Positions 51,974 through 63,084 of a DNA stretch of 64,000 bases are shown one piece after another. The position numbers were made by a program, and so were the translations under genes. The stretch is from assembly GCA_036936605.1 (NCBI GenBank), contig JAUPFV010000004.1:65620352-65684351 (forward strand), read 5' to 3'. Under the pieces are notes generated by a model. It was not told where the DNA came from. It ran no database searches and saw only the letters and a program-made list of their open reading frames with translations. The first letter of the stretch is position 1; each line of letters begins with the position of its first letter. The stretch comes from Limnanthes douglasii subsp. nivea (lineage: Eukaryota; Streptophyta; Magnoliopsida; Brassicales; Limnanthaceae).

Positions 51974-53275
51974 AAATTTGGGGGGTTGCCTTCTGGTAGT
52001 AAAGATGAAGGAATTGATGATCCGAGGTCAACCCCGAGTTCTGTGATAGTAAGTGAAGAAATAGAGGAATACGTCTTCGATAATAACAGAATACTTCGAA
52101 TTGGGACTTTATTGTCTTTATTAGTGCGAGAAAGGTTATTGAATTTTTTGTCTAAAAACTTGGATGTGTTTGCTTGGAAATCTGAGGATGTAGTGGGGGT
52201 CCCGATTGATATTATATGTCATAGTTTGGCTGTGGATTCGAAGATCAAGCCAATAATACAAAAAAGGAGAGATTTTTCTTTGGAAAAATCCGAGGCCATA
52301 ATTGCTGAAGTAGATAGATTGTATAAAATGGGGCATATTAGGGAGTCCAAATATCCGAAGTGGACAGCTAATCCTGTAGTGGTGAAAAAGAAGAATGGAA
52401 AATAGAGAATGTGTGTAGACTTCACAGATTTAAACAGAGCTTGCCCAAAGGATCCTTTCCAGTACCTCAAATTGATCAATTAGTGGATTCTACTTCTGGA
52501 AACAAAATTCTAACATTTATGGATGCGTTTTGAGGATATAATCAAATTCAAATGAATCCAGAGGATAAAGAAAGCACAACCTTTATCACTGATCGAGGTT
52601 TACATTGTTATAGAGTGATGCCGTTTGGATTGAAAAATGTTGGGTCTACATATCAAAGGTTGATGAATAAAGCATTTGCTTCACAAATAGGGCGAATATC
52701 GAGGTATACATCGATGATATGCTAGTTAAGAGCAAAAGTGATGATGATCATATTGATGATTTAGAAGAGACGTTTCTGAATCTTAGAGCAATACAGTTGA
52801 AGTTGAACCCAGAAAAATGCACGTTTGGAGTCCGATCGGGTAAGTTTCTAGGATATGTGATAAGTGAAAGAGGAATTGAAGTGGATCCAGAACAGTTAAA
52901 GGCTTTGATATCAATGTCTTCGCCTCGGAATATCAAGGAGGTGCAAATATTAACAGGCAGGTTAGCAGCTCTGAACAGATTCATTTCTCGTTTTTCAGAT
53001 AAATGCTTGCCTTTTTTCCAGGTGTTACGTCGACCAAAGAATTTTGAGTGGACTTCGGATTGTGAAGAAGATTTTGTTAAGATCAAAAATCTTTTGTCCT
53101 CTCCTGAAATATTATCAAAGCCTAGAGAAGGTGAACAACTATTTTTGTATATAGCAGTATCGGATTATGCAGTGAGTGCAGTTCTGATAAGTGAAGATAT
53201 GGGAATTTCGAAGCCCGTTTATTATGTCAGTAAAAGTTTGGTTGATGCTGAAAACGTTACTTAAAGCTCGAAAAA
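51974..53275 (+). pseudogene. Element B reverse transcriptase
   Basis: In frame with gag-protease after the UAG. N-terminal section to 52,405 (FSLEKSEAIIAEVDRLYKMGHI, KWTANPVVVKKKNGK). TAG at 52,403 replaces Trp of GKWRMC. Then come a frameshift near 52,456, a TGA at 52,531 in FMDAF*GYNQ, and a second shift near 52,697 just before YIDDM. From 52,719 the frame is open: KLNPEKCTFGVRSGKFLGYV, ILTGRLAALNRFISRFSDK and VYYVSKSLVDAE, the RT end and start of RNase H. A shift near 53,262 ends it. Confidence 0.9.
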
Positions 53276-54187
53276 TTGGCGTTGTGTATAATAGTGGCGG
53301 CAAGAAAAATGCGTCCTTACTTCCAAGCACATACAATTGTGGTTCGAACTTCTTATCCATTGAAAAATGTATTGCAAAAGCTAGATATCTCAGGAAGAAT
53401 GACTAAGTGGTCTGTAGAATTGGGAGATTTTGATGTGTTGTTCTCTCCACGAACGGCTGTCAAAGCTCAGGCCTTAGCAGATTTCTTTGTTGAGTTTCAT
53501 TCGAGCAGGTCCGAAGAGAAAGAAGATGAAAAAATACACGTGAATCCGATATGGACGGTACGAACTGATGGAGGGTCTAGTAATAAAGGGTCGAGTGCGG
53601 GGGTAGAATTGGTGGCACCGACAGGGGAGTATATGTTTCAAGCTATAAGATTTGGATTTCATGCTTCGAATAATGAAGCTGAATATGAAGCAGTGTTAGC
53701 AGGATTGCGGTTAGCAAAAATTTGTGGAGCAATATTCGTGCACTTAGAGACAGATTCGTAGTTAGTGGTTAACCATGTTAAAGGAATATCAGAAGCTAAA
53801 AAATATCGTTTAGTTTTGTATTTGCAAGAACTTCGAAGTATGATGGCACAATTTGAAAATGTTGAGGTGGAGCATATTCGAAGAGGAAATAACACAATGG
53901 CTGATTCTTTAGCAACAATGGCTTACTCTAAAGAATATCCATGGATCGTGACACAACCATTGCCTTCGATTATAATAAGCTCTGAGCAATGTGAATTTGT
54001 TGAGGAGGTAGTAAATGATTCGGCGCGCATTCGAGGTGATTGGAGAACTGACTTGTTAAATTTTCTTACAAAGGGAATACTACCTCTTGATAAGCACTTG
54101 CTCAGGAAAATAAGGAGTAAAGCTCTTGGCTATGTGGTGTTGGATGGGGTATTGTATAAGAGGTCTGTGTCGAGGCCTTTATTATGA
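53276..54187 (+). pseudogene. Element B RNase H domains
   Basis: End of the first RNase H (IVAARKMRPYFQAH, MTKWSVELGDFDV) and the plant-type second RNase H domain (TVRTDGGSSNKGSSAG, HASNNEAEYEAVLAGLRLA, IRRGNNTMADSLA). TAG at 53,759-53,761 replaces Gln in DSQL, and TGA at 54,185-54,187 replaces Arg in LLRCL; both are C-to-T changes judged against element A. Two RNase H domains before integrase are typical of the Tat group. Confidence 0.88.
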
Positions 54188-55276
54188 TGTTTGAGTAAGC
54201 AAGAATCTCAAAAAATTTTATCTGAATTACATGATGGAGATGGATCAGCTCATTGTGGTTTCAAAGCTTTAACACGTAGGGTATTGTTGGCAGGATATTA
54301 TTGGCCTACTATATTGCAGGATGCCAAGTTATTAGTTCGAAGTTATGATACTTGTCAAAGGTATGCACATTTGATACATAAACCAGCGACACCTCTAATG
54401 ATAATCTCTGAGGCGGTTCCTTTTGATAGATGGGGGATTGATTTGGTAGGACCCTTGCCTATGGCTTCAGGTGGAAGACAGATGATTATTGTCGCAGTTG
54501 ATTATTTTTCGAAGTGGGCAGAAGCAGAGCCTTTAGCTGGAACAAAAGCTAAGGATGTGATCAAGTTTATTCTAAGTAACATCTGCTACCGTTTTGGAGT
54601 TCCTCGAAAGATAACAACAGACAACGGTCCTCAATTTAATAACAAGGAAATGGACTCTTTTTGCTCCTCGAAAGGAATACAGCAATGCTTTTCTACTCCT
54701 TTCCATCCACAAGCAAATGGGCAAGTGGAAGTTACAAATAGATCTATTTTGGAGGGTTTGAAGAAAAAATTGGTGGGAGCAGCAGGGAAATGGCGAAATT
54801 ATCTTCAAGAGGTGTTATGGGCATATCGTACAACTCCTAGAGAGGCCACAAAGGAGACTCCTTTTTCTTTGGTGTATGGAATGGATGTTGTATGCCCTGC
54901 TGAATCCACATTACCTTCCTATAGGCTGTTGCGTTATTCCGAAGTAGATAATGATGAAGCTAGAAGGATTGAGCTTGATTTGATAGAGGAAAAGAGGGTA
55001 AAAGCACATTTGAATGTGGTTCATTATCAAACCTTAATGAGAAGCAGGTACGATGCTAGAGTTAAGAAGAGGGAGTTCAAAGTTGGTGATAAAGTGTTGC
55101 GAAAAGTATTTCTTCATACCAAGGATAAACACCTCGGAAAATTGGCTTCGAATTGGGAGGGTCCTTATGAAGTCAAAATGAAGGTCAAGCCAGGGTCATA
55201 TAGGTTGTCTGATTTTGAGGGGAGGATGCTCAAACACCCTTGGAATATAGAACATTTGAAATTGTATTGTGAATAA
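54188..55276 (+). pseudogene. Element B integrase
   Basis: Open for 361 codons after the TGA, but part of the polyprotein and not a separate gene. Zinc-binding region (ELHDGDGSAHCGF...YDTCQRY; the expected histidine pair is only partly visible), DDE core (AVDYFSKWAEA, TTDNGPQFNN, FHPQANGQVEVTNR), and a C-terminal region with GDKVLRKVFLHTKDK, NWEGPYEV and HPWNIEHLKLYCE. Inserts element cDNA into chromosomes. The catalytic residues are all kept. Confidence 0.9.
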
Positions 55277-55307
55277 AATCGAACTTAGAGTTTTTGTAAA
55301 AGACAGA

Positions 55308-55358
55308 CATACTCTTTCCTTATCTGTTGGCCCAGAAAGGTTTTAATGAGGTGTCTGG
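55308..55358 (+). promoter_or_regulatory. Conserved post-pol block (element B copy)
   Basis: CATACTCTTTCC...GTTGGCCCAGAAAGG, then TTTTAATGAGGTGTCTGG, 31 bp after the pol stop. It is the complement of the blocks in A and C, as expected for the opposite orientation. Confidence 0.75.
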
Positions 55359-55512
55359 TAAAAATTGAAGTTCATAATAAAATTTCTTTTGGCCATTGGT
55401 TGTTTAATATGTTGAATGATTTGTTATTTTGGTAACTTGGCAAAGACTGATCATCTTTGAAAGTTGACCAAGAGTAATTTTCCAAAGCAATAGCTTTGAA
55501 GAAACAACCTAT

Positions 55513-55680
55513 TTCGAGGTGCCACGTTTTATGAGTGCATCAAATTTTCGAGGTGCCACGTTTTATGAGTGCATCAAATTTTTGAGGTGCCACGTTTTAT
55601 GAGTGCATCAAATTTTCGAGGTGCCACGTTTTATGAGTGCATCAAATTTTCGAGGTGTCACGTTTTATGAGTGCACCAGA
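55513..55680. repeat. Five tandem ~33-bp repeats in element B spacer
   Basis: Units contain GAGGTGCCACGTTTTATGAG and then TGCATCAAATTTT, nearly identical in five copies. They stand between the post-pol block and the aORF stop, the same place as the palindromes of A and C. Confidence 0.92.
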
Positions 55681-55785
55681 ACTTTGAAATATTAAAATAG
55701 TTGCATGTTTCATCGGATAAAGCTTGAAGCTTACAAAAAGGAGAAAACTACTTTAAAAAAAAACAACAAACACATGACATATTGT

Positions 55786-58575
55786 TTAGTCGTCTTCCGA
55801 TGATTCTTCAGAAACGTCATCTTCTTCTGAAGAGCTTGATGCAACCTCGACTGCTTCGGGTGGCCGATCTTCCTCGGGAATTTGTTTCCAGAATTCTGTT
55901 AAATTTAACCTTGGATAGGCGGCATGAATTTCTCGAAGAAGATCGATAGCTGTTTGGGTTTGAGCCTTCTTAATGCCATCAAGCATCAAAGAACCAACAA
56001 CAGCTTCGGCTTTCTTGATGGCGTCCTTCTTTTCTTGCTCGAATCCTGTTTGAAGCGTAGTCAATTGAGTTTGACAATTCTGTAGGCTTTCCTGAGTTTT
56101 CTTAACAAGTTCTTCAGCCTCGGTAGATTTTTTCTTTTCACCAGAAATGGCAATAGAATGTTGAGAATTTATATTTTCAAGAGCCAGACGATGAGAAGCC
56201 TCCATAGCTTCGATTTTTTCTTTATGCTCGTTAAGAAGTTTTCTTTTTTCAGCTTCGAAATTTCGAAGTGCTTTATCTTTCGAAGCTTTTTCAGATTCTG
56301 CTTCCTTTTTGCTCTTGATTAATTCTTGTGCAAGGAGCTCCAATTGTGTATGTGAATTGCTTACTTCTTCACACAATTTTTTGGCTGCAGCACTTAATTT
56401 AGTAAAGGGTCGAAGGATCGAAGTTACCTCATTGGATCTTTCAGGATTGGGCAAGTTTGATGGGCGATGGACAGGAATAATTGCGTTTGATGTTGAAGTT
56501 ATGGCAGTCCCGGTAAGAGATGATGGAATGGTGCTGGTAGGCTGAGAATCTTCACATGTGACTACGAAATCCCCACTCGAGTTGAAATTGTCGAGGTTAA
56601 GATATTCATTTTCCTGGCTATCTCCTAGTGACAATCCTCCTTGAGGATTTTCTTCAATGAAGGTTTTCTCATGGACCTCGGAAGCCAATACATCTTCGAG
56701 CATTTCAGCTTCGTTCTTTTTCTTACTCCTTGGGGTAGTGGATTTGTCCTTTTTCTTCTTCGAAGCATTATCTTCTTTCTTTTTCCTTTTAAGGATAGGT
56801 TCGTCTTCTTCGGATATTGGGGGAAGTTGAGATGCAGGCGTTTTTCGTTTACTTGTAGGCTTCGAATTTTTAGAAGGGCTAGGATTACTTGTGTTGGACT
56901 TTTTAAGGGCCATTTTTCCCTTCTTTTTTGGTGGCAGGTGACTGTGAGATCGGTTCCTGGTGGGAAGATAAGTTTTCCCATCTCGTTCGGGTATTCTTTT
57001 GACCGCTTCAATGGGATCTGGGGGGAGCATCGGGTTTTCAGGGAAGTCAGCTCCCAAGGTTATGCGCCAGAGATGGCTGTTGACGAAGTTGATTGGTTGA
57101 AAGGCGGAGTGAAAGCCATTTCCCCAGGCTTTCTCAGCCCATTCAGCCATTCTCTGGAAGATGGTCTTTGCAGTTTTCCGACGACTTTTGAATCGCCTCG
57201 AAATTTCTGGGAAAAGAGTAAACAATTAGATAAGTAGGCCTGGTTAGTTTGACTAGGCTTAATAAATTGGGAAGAAATTATTAACAATAATAATCATGAT
57301 TTACTTACTGCTATCTCTCCAGACGAGAGTAAGTTTTGAGGGGTTGTCATCAGAAATTTCTTTACCATTTTCCCAGGCTCCTGATAAAAAAACAAACCTT
57401 TGCTTCCAAAACTTGTCAGCTTCGAGGAGGTCATCGATAATCTTCAGATCATCCTCCAAAGTTAGGTAGTAGAATGGTATAACTGGCCCCTTTGAGATTT
57501 TGGTCAGTGAAATGAAGTCTTCTATTTCGAGGGGGATGTTTCCTAGCCTCGACACCATAATGACGGAGAACAAAGTGAACAATTGGTTTGGAGTGACTTG
57601 TGTTGGGCACAACCCAAGAATTTCGAAGTACTTTACAATCATTGGATCGAGAGGAAATCGAAGTCCCCAGTTGAAAAGTTCAGGGTAAACTACCAATTTG
57701 TTTTTCTGACAACTCAAAGGTGTTTCTCCTTCTGCTGGTAGACGAAGAACGATGTTGTCAGTTAATCCCCATAGTTTCTTAAGATTTTCTTTTTCTGATT
57801 CGGGGTAGTAAGTATAAGGTACGTTTTTTAGGGCTAGAATGTACCGAGGACAAAGTGGTTTTAGGTTTTCCTGAACCAAGGCGGCAACATCTTCGGGGAG
57901 GGTAATAGGAGGTTTCTTTCCTCGAATATTCCTTGAAGGGTTTACTTCTTGTTCCGCCTCGGTTTCGGCTTCGGCATTGGACTCAGTGGCTTCAGAATCA
58001 TTTTCTTCATCAGTAACTTGAGTTTGAGTCTCAGTTTGGGATTGTTTTTCGTTTTCCATAAGAACTGGTTGACTATTTTCTGGAGTAACGTCAACCATTT
58101 CTTGTGGGGGAGGAGAGAAGGTTTCAGCATCGTCACCCATTGCTAGGAAGGTTGGTTTTTTGTGAAATTTAACTTTAACTGCTTCGGATTGTAGGATAGG
58201 TGATTTGGGTTGTGGTTTTTGAGGAATTAGAGATTTGTCAGAATTGACAGGCTTAGGTTTTCGATGTGGTCTTAGTAATGGAAAAGTGGATTGATTTCGA
58301 GGAGGAGAAGATTGCTGGCTAGATTCTGGGTTTGATGCTAGGGGCGAAGATGAATTAACAAGGTTGGAATTGAAGTTACCGTATTTGAAGGTGGTAGAGG
58401 AGAAGCGGGGACCGTTGTAGATTAACCCAGCAGCTCTGTATTCTTCAGCTCTTTCTCCTATACATAGATAGTCATAAGCGCCAAACACTTGATTGCTAGG
58501 ACCAGGGAAGAGAGATTTCTTTGGTTTTCTTGGTTTTTTGGGTTTAGATCTTTTGTATTTGGGATATCTTCTCAT
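55786..58575 (-). CDS. Antisense ORF (aORF) of element B, two exons
   Basis: Exons 58,575-57,309 and 57,206-55,786; the intron (57,308-57,207, 102 bp, GTAAGT donor, TTCCCAG acceptor) is phase 1, exactly as in element A. The 2,688 nt encode 895 aa without a stop. The N-terminus is basic (KYKRSKPKKPRKPKK) and then S/P/E-rich. The central globular region is shared with A (YPELFNWGLRFPLDPMIVKY, GLCPTQVTPNQLFTL, IPFYYLTLEDDLKIIDDLLE, FVFLSGAWENGKE). Exon 2 has MAEWAEKAWGNGFHSAFQPI, a lysine-rich linker, a long coiled coil and an acidic serine-rich tail. Same family as A, C and D; function unknown. Confidence 0.78.
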
Positions 58576-58733
58576 ACAATAGACGTTAATCTGGTAAATT
58601 GTTTTTTGTGACTGAAGAAATCGACGTTTTTTGGGGAAGGTAGCTAATGAGGTTGAAGGTTGAAGAAGAACCAGATGAAGATAGCTTAGGAACGATGATT
58701 TTTCTAAAAAGTTCTTAGTAAGATGGAGCTAAG

Positions 58734-58850
58734 TATTTATACTTGTGAAAAAGTAACAAAGAGAATTAGAAGAGGTAGAAAGGGTGAAGAGTTTTAATTG
58801 GGTAGAATACTAAACGTTAAGCTAGGAAAGAGAGTTTGCTACGTCATAGG
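58734..58850 (-). promoter_or_regulatory. Promoter of antisense ORF, element B
   Basis: On the minus strand CCTATGACGTAGC (ACGT core at 58,841-58,844) is followed about 100 bp later by the TATA box TATAAATA (58,741-58,734), 159 bp before the start codon. Confidence 0.55.
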
Positions 58851-59097
58851 TCTACTGGCAGACCTACTAGAGGAAGTCTAATCATTCTTCTGAGTGGGAA
58901 TGCAACAAGTTCGAAGTGATAATCCGAAGTGATATTAGAAATGTGGTGTAATGGGTATAATCTGAAGCAAAAGGGTTATTTATTGACATCAGTTGTACAT
59001 TCGAAGTGAAGTTGTGAGCCTCAAGTTGTTTACAAGGAAAGAATTATTTGCTTAAGCCAACTTTCGAAGACAGTTAATTCTTATAAAATAAATTTTA

Positions 59098-59116
59098 TAA
59101 GAACTAAGGGGGCTAC
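59098..59116 (+). other. Element B polypurine tract (first copy)
   Basis: AGAACTAAGGGGGCTAC directly before TGATAAGG of the middle LTR. A second copy at about 59,467-59,484 precedes the last LTR. Confidence 0.8.
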
Positions 59117-59395
59117 TGATAAGGAAATAGATTTATAAGGGACTTAAATGTAATTAATAAGGACTTGTATGATAAGTTCTATTAATAAGGAATAAGATTA
59201 AAACTTTATAAGAAGAATAGGGACTGAACTGTAAATAACTCCTTTATGTAACCGAATTTGTAACTAACTCACTGGGCCTATTTAAAGAGGTCGAGGAGAT
59301 TGATAGCGCCTATGAAATAATAAGAGGAGAAAGATTGTATTCACCATCTAAAAATCTCTCTGCTGATTCTAAGTCAATATTTTCTGTTCTCACCA
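59117..59395 (+). repeat. Element B middle LTR
   Basis: 279 bp, same length as the left LTR. It is followed by AATTA, whose first four bases equal the start of the primer-site region after the left LTR, then by a copy of the segment that precedes the tract. Confidence 0.92.
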
Positions 59396-59484
59396 AATTA
59401 CAAGGAAATAATTATTTGCTTAAGCCAACTTTCGAAGACAGTTAATTCTTATAAAATAACTTTTATAAGAACTAAGGGGGCTAC

Positions 59485-59764
59485 TGATAAGGAAATATAT
59501 TTATAAGGGACTTAAATGTAATTAATAAGGACTTGAATGATAAGTTCTATTAATAAGGAATAAGATTAAAACTTTATAAGAAGAATAGGGACTGAACTGT
59601 AAATAACTCCTTTATGTAACCGAATTTGTAACTAACTCACCGGGCCTATTTAAAGAGGTCGAGGAGATTGATAGCGCCTATGAAATAATAAGAGGAGAAA
59701 GATTGTATTCACCATTCTAAAAATCTCTCTGCTGATTCTAAGTCAATATTTTCTGTTCTCACCA
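59485..59764 (+). repeat. Element B terminal 3' LTR
   Basis: 280 bp with one inserted T (ACCATTCTAAA). It differs from the middle LTR at about 3 positions and borders the ATATT target duplication. Confidence 0.92.
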
Positions 59765-59921
59765 ATATTGATGCAAAACTAATTACTGATCCAAATTATG
59801 CATAAACTATATTAAGAGAAATATAATTTGCATAAAAGATTATGAGGGTAAATACGTATAAGAGGGGTTATTGTTCATAAGCACATAAAGCCTCTCTTTT
59901 ACTCTCTCTATATATAATTTA

Positions 59922-61325
59922 GGGTAAAGTACCATTTCAGACCCAAAACCCTAACTATTATCCATCTAAGGCCTATATTTTCATTATTGTCTGAGAAAGA
60001 CTCATTTTAGTCAAATATTTACCATTAAAGATCCATTAATACCCTAAATACCCCTATCTGTAATATAAAAGCTTTTAGTCCATACCTTGCTTTTTTCCCA
60101 ATTTTTATCTCTCTACATGAATAGAACAGTGTTCTACTATTATAGGTGATGATTAATTCTTTACTCGATTTTTTGTTTTTCTTTTATTTTCGTATGATTT
60201 TGATTTGTGTTTTTACTTGATTATGCGAAGATACTCGATGTCGTGTGTGTTTGAAACTCGAATTTGAGCTTGAAATAACTGTTTTATAAGATCTGTTTTC
60301 GTTTGTTTTCATAGTGTTTATTATCGAATTTCTAGTTAGTTTCTGAGTTCGAATTATGATAATGTAGTTTAGTTGTAACATTGTATTAGTGTTTCATTGA
60401 TTTTAGTCTTTTATTTTGTGTTTTTGGAAATTTCAGTCGCATAACAGATTTTTTGTTTTCAGCGAAGGAGATGCGAAATGTACGATTTCAGTAAGTAAGG
60501 ATAGATGCGAAACGATTGCATATGTACCTATTGATAGTTGCAAAACGTGTAATTCTTCTGGAATGGTAAATGCAAAAAAAACACATTTTTTATAGATGCG
60601 AAACTTAATTTGTTCTAATTTTTTTCATAACATATCATGAGTGGTACTAGTTTGTTCGTCTTAAAAAAACAAAATTAATGGTAATTTAGGATTTTTTTTT
60701 CGAGTTACGGTTTAAAAGATACAGACTTTTAAAGTTTGAATATTTATAAGGGTTTCCCGAAGAAGATGTGAAACCTTCTTCGTTATGATAGATTCGAAAC
60801 CTGTTTTGTTGTGCTAGATGCGAAACCTTCTTTATTTTGCTAGATGTGAAACCTTCTTTATTTTGCTAGATGTTAAACTTTTTTTATTTTGATAGATGCG
60901 AAACATTCTTTATTTTGATAGATGCGAAACCTTTTTTATTTTGATAGATGCGAAACCTTCTTTATTTTGCTAGATGAGAAACCTTCTTTATTTTGGAATT
61001 GCGAAACTAGTCACTAGATGCGAAACCATATAACTAAGAAACGTGTGTAAAATATATATTTTAAAAAAAATCAAAATATATCATGAATTGTACTAGTTTT
61101 GTTCGTCTTAAAAAAATAAAACCAATGGTATTTTCGGACTCGTTTTCCGAGTTAGGGTTTAAAAGATACAGACCTTTAAAAATTAAAATTAAAAAAAAAA
61201 CTAAAAAAGAGAAATTGGTTACTTTATTTTATATAGAAAAGTATTTAAGGTAAAAAATCTCTTAAAATTTTTAGGTCTTTATGGTAATATGTTTGTTGAG
61301 TGTGTCTTTATTGGTAAGTCTCCTA
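59922..61325. mobile_element. Mutator-like MITE, ~1.4 kb
   Basis: Inserted between copy 1 and copy 2 of the array. Direct repeat ATAATTTA (59,914-59,921 and 61,326-61,333) flanks it; at 9 bp there is one mismatch. The ends are weakly inverted: GGGTAAAGTACCATTTCAGA against complement AGGAGACTTACCAATAAAGA. No coding region. Contains the 26-bp minisatellite and two copies of a ~130-bp motif also found in the 600-bp insertion. Confidence 0.6.
60762..61000. repeat. 26-bp minisatellite, about nine units
   Basis: Units of the form TAGATGCGAAACC followed by TTCTTTATTTTG, diverging toward the left end. Isolated GATGCGAAA motifs also occur at 60,470-60,600, so the repeat may have grown from one such motif. 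Confidence 0.9.
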
Positions 61326-61749
61326 ATAATTTATACAATAACCTTTTTAATTTTTGAATAAAAATCTTTCAAATTATGGATAAATTTCAAACATTAAAAT
61401 CTAATTTAGAGAAAATAAATGTGAGAAAAAAAAAATTAATACCCAAAAAATGAATAATTTAACAAAACATATATATTTTTGAGTTAATTTATTTATTTTA
61501 ATTTTGGTAAAGAGAAAAAAAAATATGTACCCAACAATAGAAAATAAAACAAAAGACAATTTTGTTTTTGAAAAAAAAAGTATAATAGATTGAGAGAAAG
61601 TAAAAAAATAAAAAGAATAAAAATGAACAAACACAATAAAAATAAAATTACTTACAAAAATCAATTTGAATATGCTAAAATTAAAGGCCGGAAAACTTAC
61701 AAAAATCACTTTAAATATGTTGATATGAGAAGGTTGGAAGGATTTTATA

Positions 61750-61975
61750 GGCTACTTGTTTCAAAAGTGCCATTTATTTAATTTTTGTATCAAAACAGTC
61801 ACTTTGTTTCACCTGTGGTCACTAATGTTGGTCTTTTATTTTCATTTTTAACCACCGCTAGTGGCCATAAATGTAAAAAAAATATAACTTGAGTAGCAAT
61901 TCTTATACAAATATAATTTGAGTAATAATTTTGAAACAAATGACTAACTCCGGTGACTAATGAAATTTCTTAGCC
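61750..61975. mobile_element. Mutator-like MITE, 226 bp
   Basis: Perfect 9-bp target duplication GATTTTATA (61,741-61,749 and 61,976-61,984) and similar inverted ends (GGCTACTTGTTTC against complement GGCTAAGAAATTTC). Splits array copy 2; copies 1 and 3 lack it. Non-coding. Confidence 0.85.
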
Positions 61976-63084
61976 GATTTTATAACATCTAAACGTGAAT
62001 AATGAATCGGAATTTGCAGAGAGGAAAGGTGAGAGGATTTTTTGAATGAAAATATATGGTGTATTTATAATGATATCACCGTTTAACTATATAAATTGTA
62101 CACGCGTCATCCTTTAACTATATGACTTAATTTCTGCTCTATAAACGTATAGTTTTATTTATTTAAATTTATTAAATATAAAATACAGATATATGGTTGA
62201 ATCAAAAATTGACGAAAAATTAATTACTGATCCAAAATTATGCCTAAACTATATTAAGAGAAATGTAATTTGGATAGTTGATTATGAAGGTAGATACATA
62301 AAAGATGGCTAATTGTTCATAAGCACACAATAAGCCTCTCTTTATATATATATAATTTGTACATTTAACCTTTTTAAACATCGAAATAAAAAAAAAGAAA
62401 TTAAATTATTAATAACGAACAAACATTAAATAGAGAGAGCTAATGAGAGAGAAAAACTAAAACTTCCAAAATAAATAATTTAACAGAACACATACCTTTC
62501 TGAATTTATTTATTTATATGAATTTTGGTAAAAAAAAAAGAATATCTACCCAACGATAGAAAATAAAACAAAAGATAATTTTGATTTTTGAAAAGAAAAA
62601 AGTATAATAGATTGAGAGAAAGTAAAATACTAAAAACAATAAAAATGAACAAACAAAACAAAAACAAAATTACTTATAAAAATCACTTTGAGCATGCTAA
62701 AATTAAAAGGCCGGAAAACCTATAAATATCACTTTAAACATGCTGAGATCAGTAGGCTGGAAGGGTTTCATAAAATCTAAACCTGAATACTGAATTTATA
62801 AATCGGAATTTATAGTGAGGAAATGTAAGAGGATTTTGTGAATGAAAAGTGTAACCTATATATTTATAATGGTATCACCGTTTAAATTGTCTAAAGTGTC
62901 ATCTTTGAGGCATACGGATGCTATATAGGTTATCGTTTAACTATATGATTTAATTTCTACCTACACATATTTAGTCTTATTTATTTAATTTTATTAAATA
63001 TAAAATACAAATACATGGTTCAATGAAAATTTGACGCAAAACTAATTACTGATCCAAAATTATGCACAAATTATATTAAGAGAA

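Larger units (their letters stand above)
49167..59764 (+). mobile_element. Complete Ty3/Gypsy (Tat-type) element B, three LTRs
   Basis: Flanked by the 5-bp duplication ATATT (49,162-49,166 and 59,765-59,769), inserted into copy 1 of the tandem array. It has a left LTR (49,167-49,445), gag-pol on the plus strand (49,558-55,276), a convergent spacer, an antisense two-exon aORF (58,575-55,786), then two right-hand LTR copies (59,117-59,395 and 59,485-59,764) separated by a repeated tract-proximal segment. The left LTR differs from the right ones at about 8-9 of 279 positions (about 3%), so it is older than A. gag-pol has many lesions; the aORF has none. Confidence 0.95.

Noticed and set aside
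54191..55276. Separate integrase gene in element B
   Set aside because: It is one exon-like piece of a polyprotein isolated only by a TGA that replaces Arg; there is no start context of its own.
56641..57237. 198-codon plus-strand frame opposite aORF exon 2
   Set aside because: Complement of the Lys/Glu-rich coding strand, which yields F/L/S-rich translation; the opposite strand has the family homology.
60762..61000. CRISPR-like repeat array
   Set aside because: The units are contiguous 26-bp repeats without unique spacers, in plant nuclear DNA; it is a minisatellite.
61401..61709. 102-codon minus-strand F-rich frame in the array
   Set aside because: Not conserved as a frame in the other array copies; lies after the GTAAGT site in intron-like AT-rich sequence.
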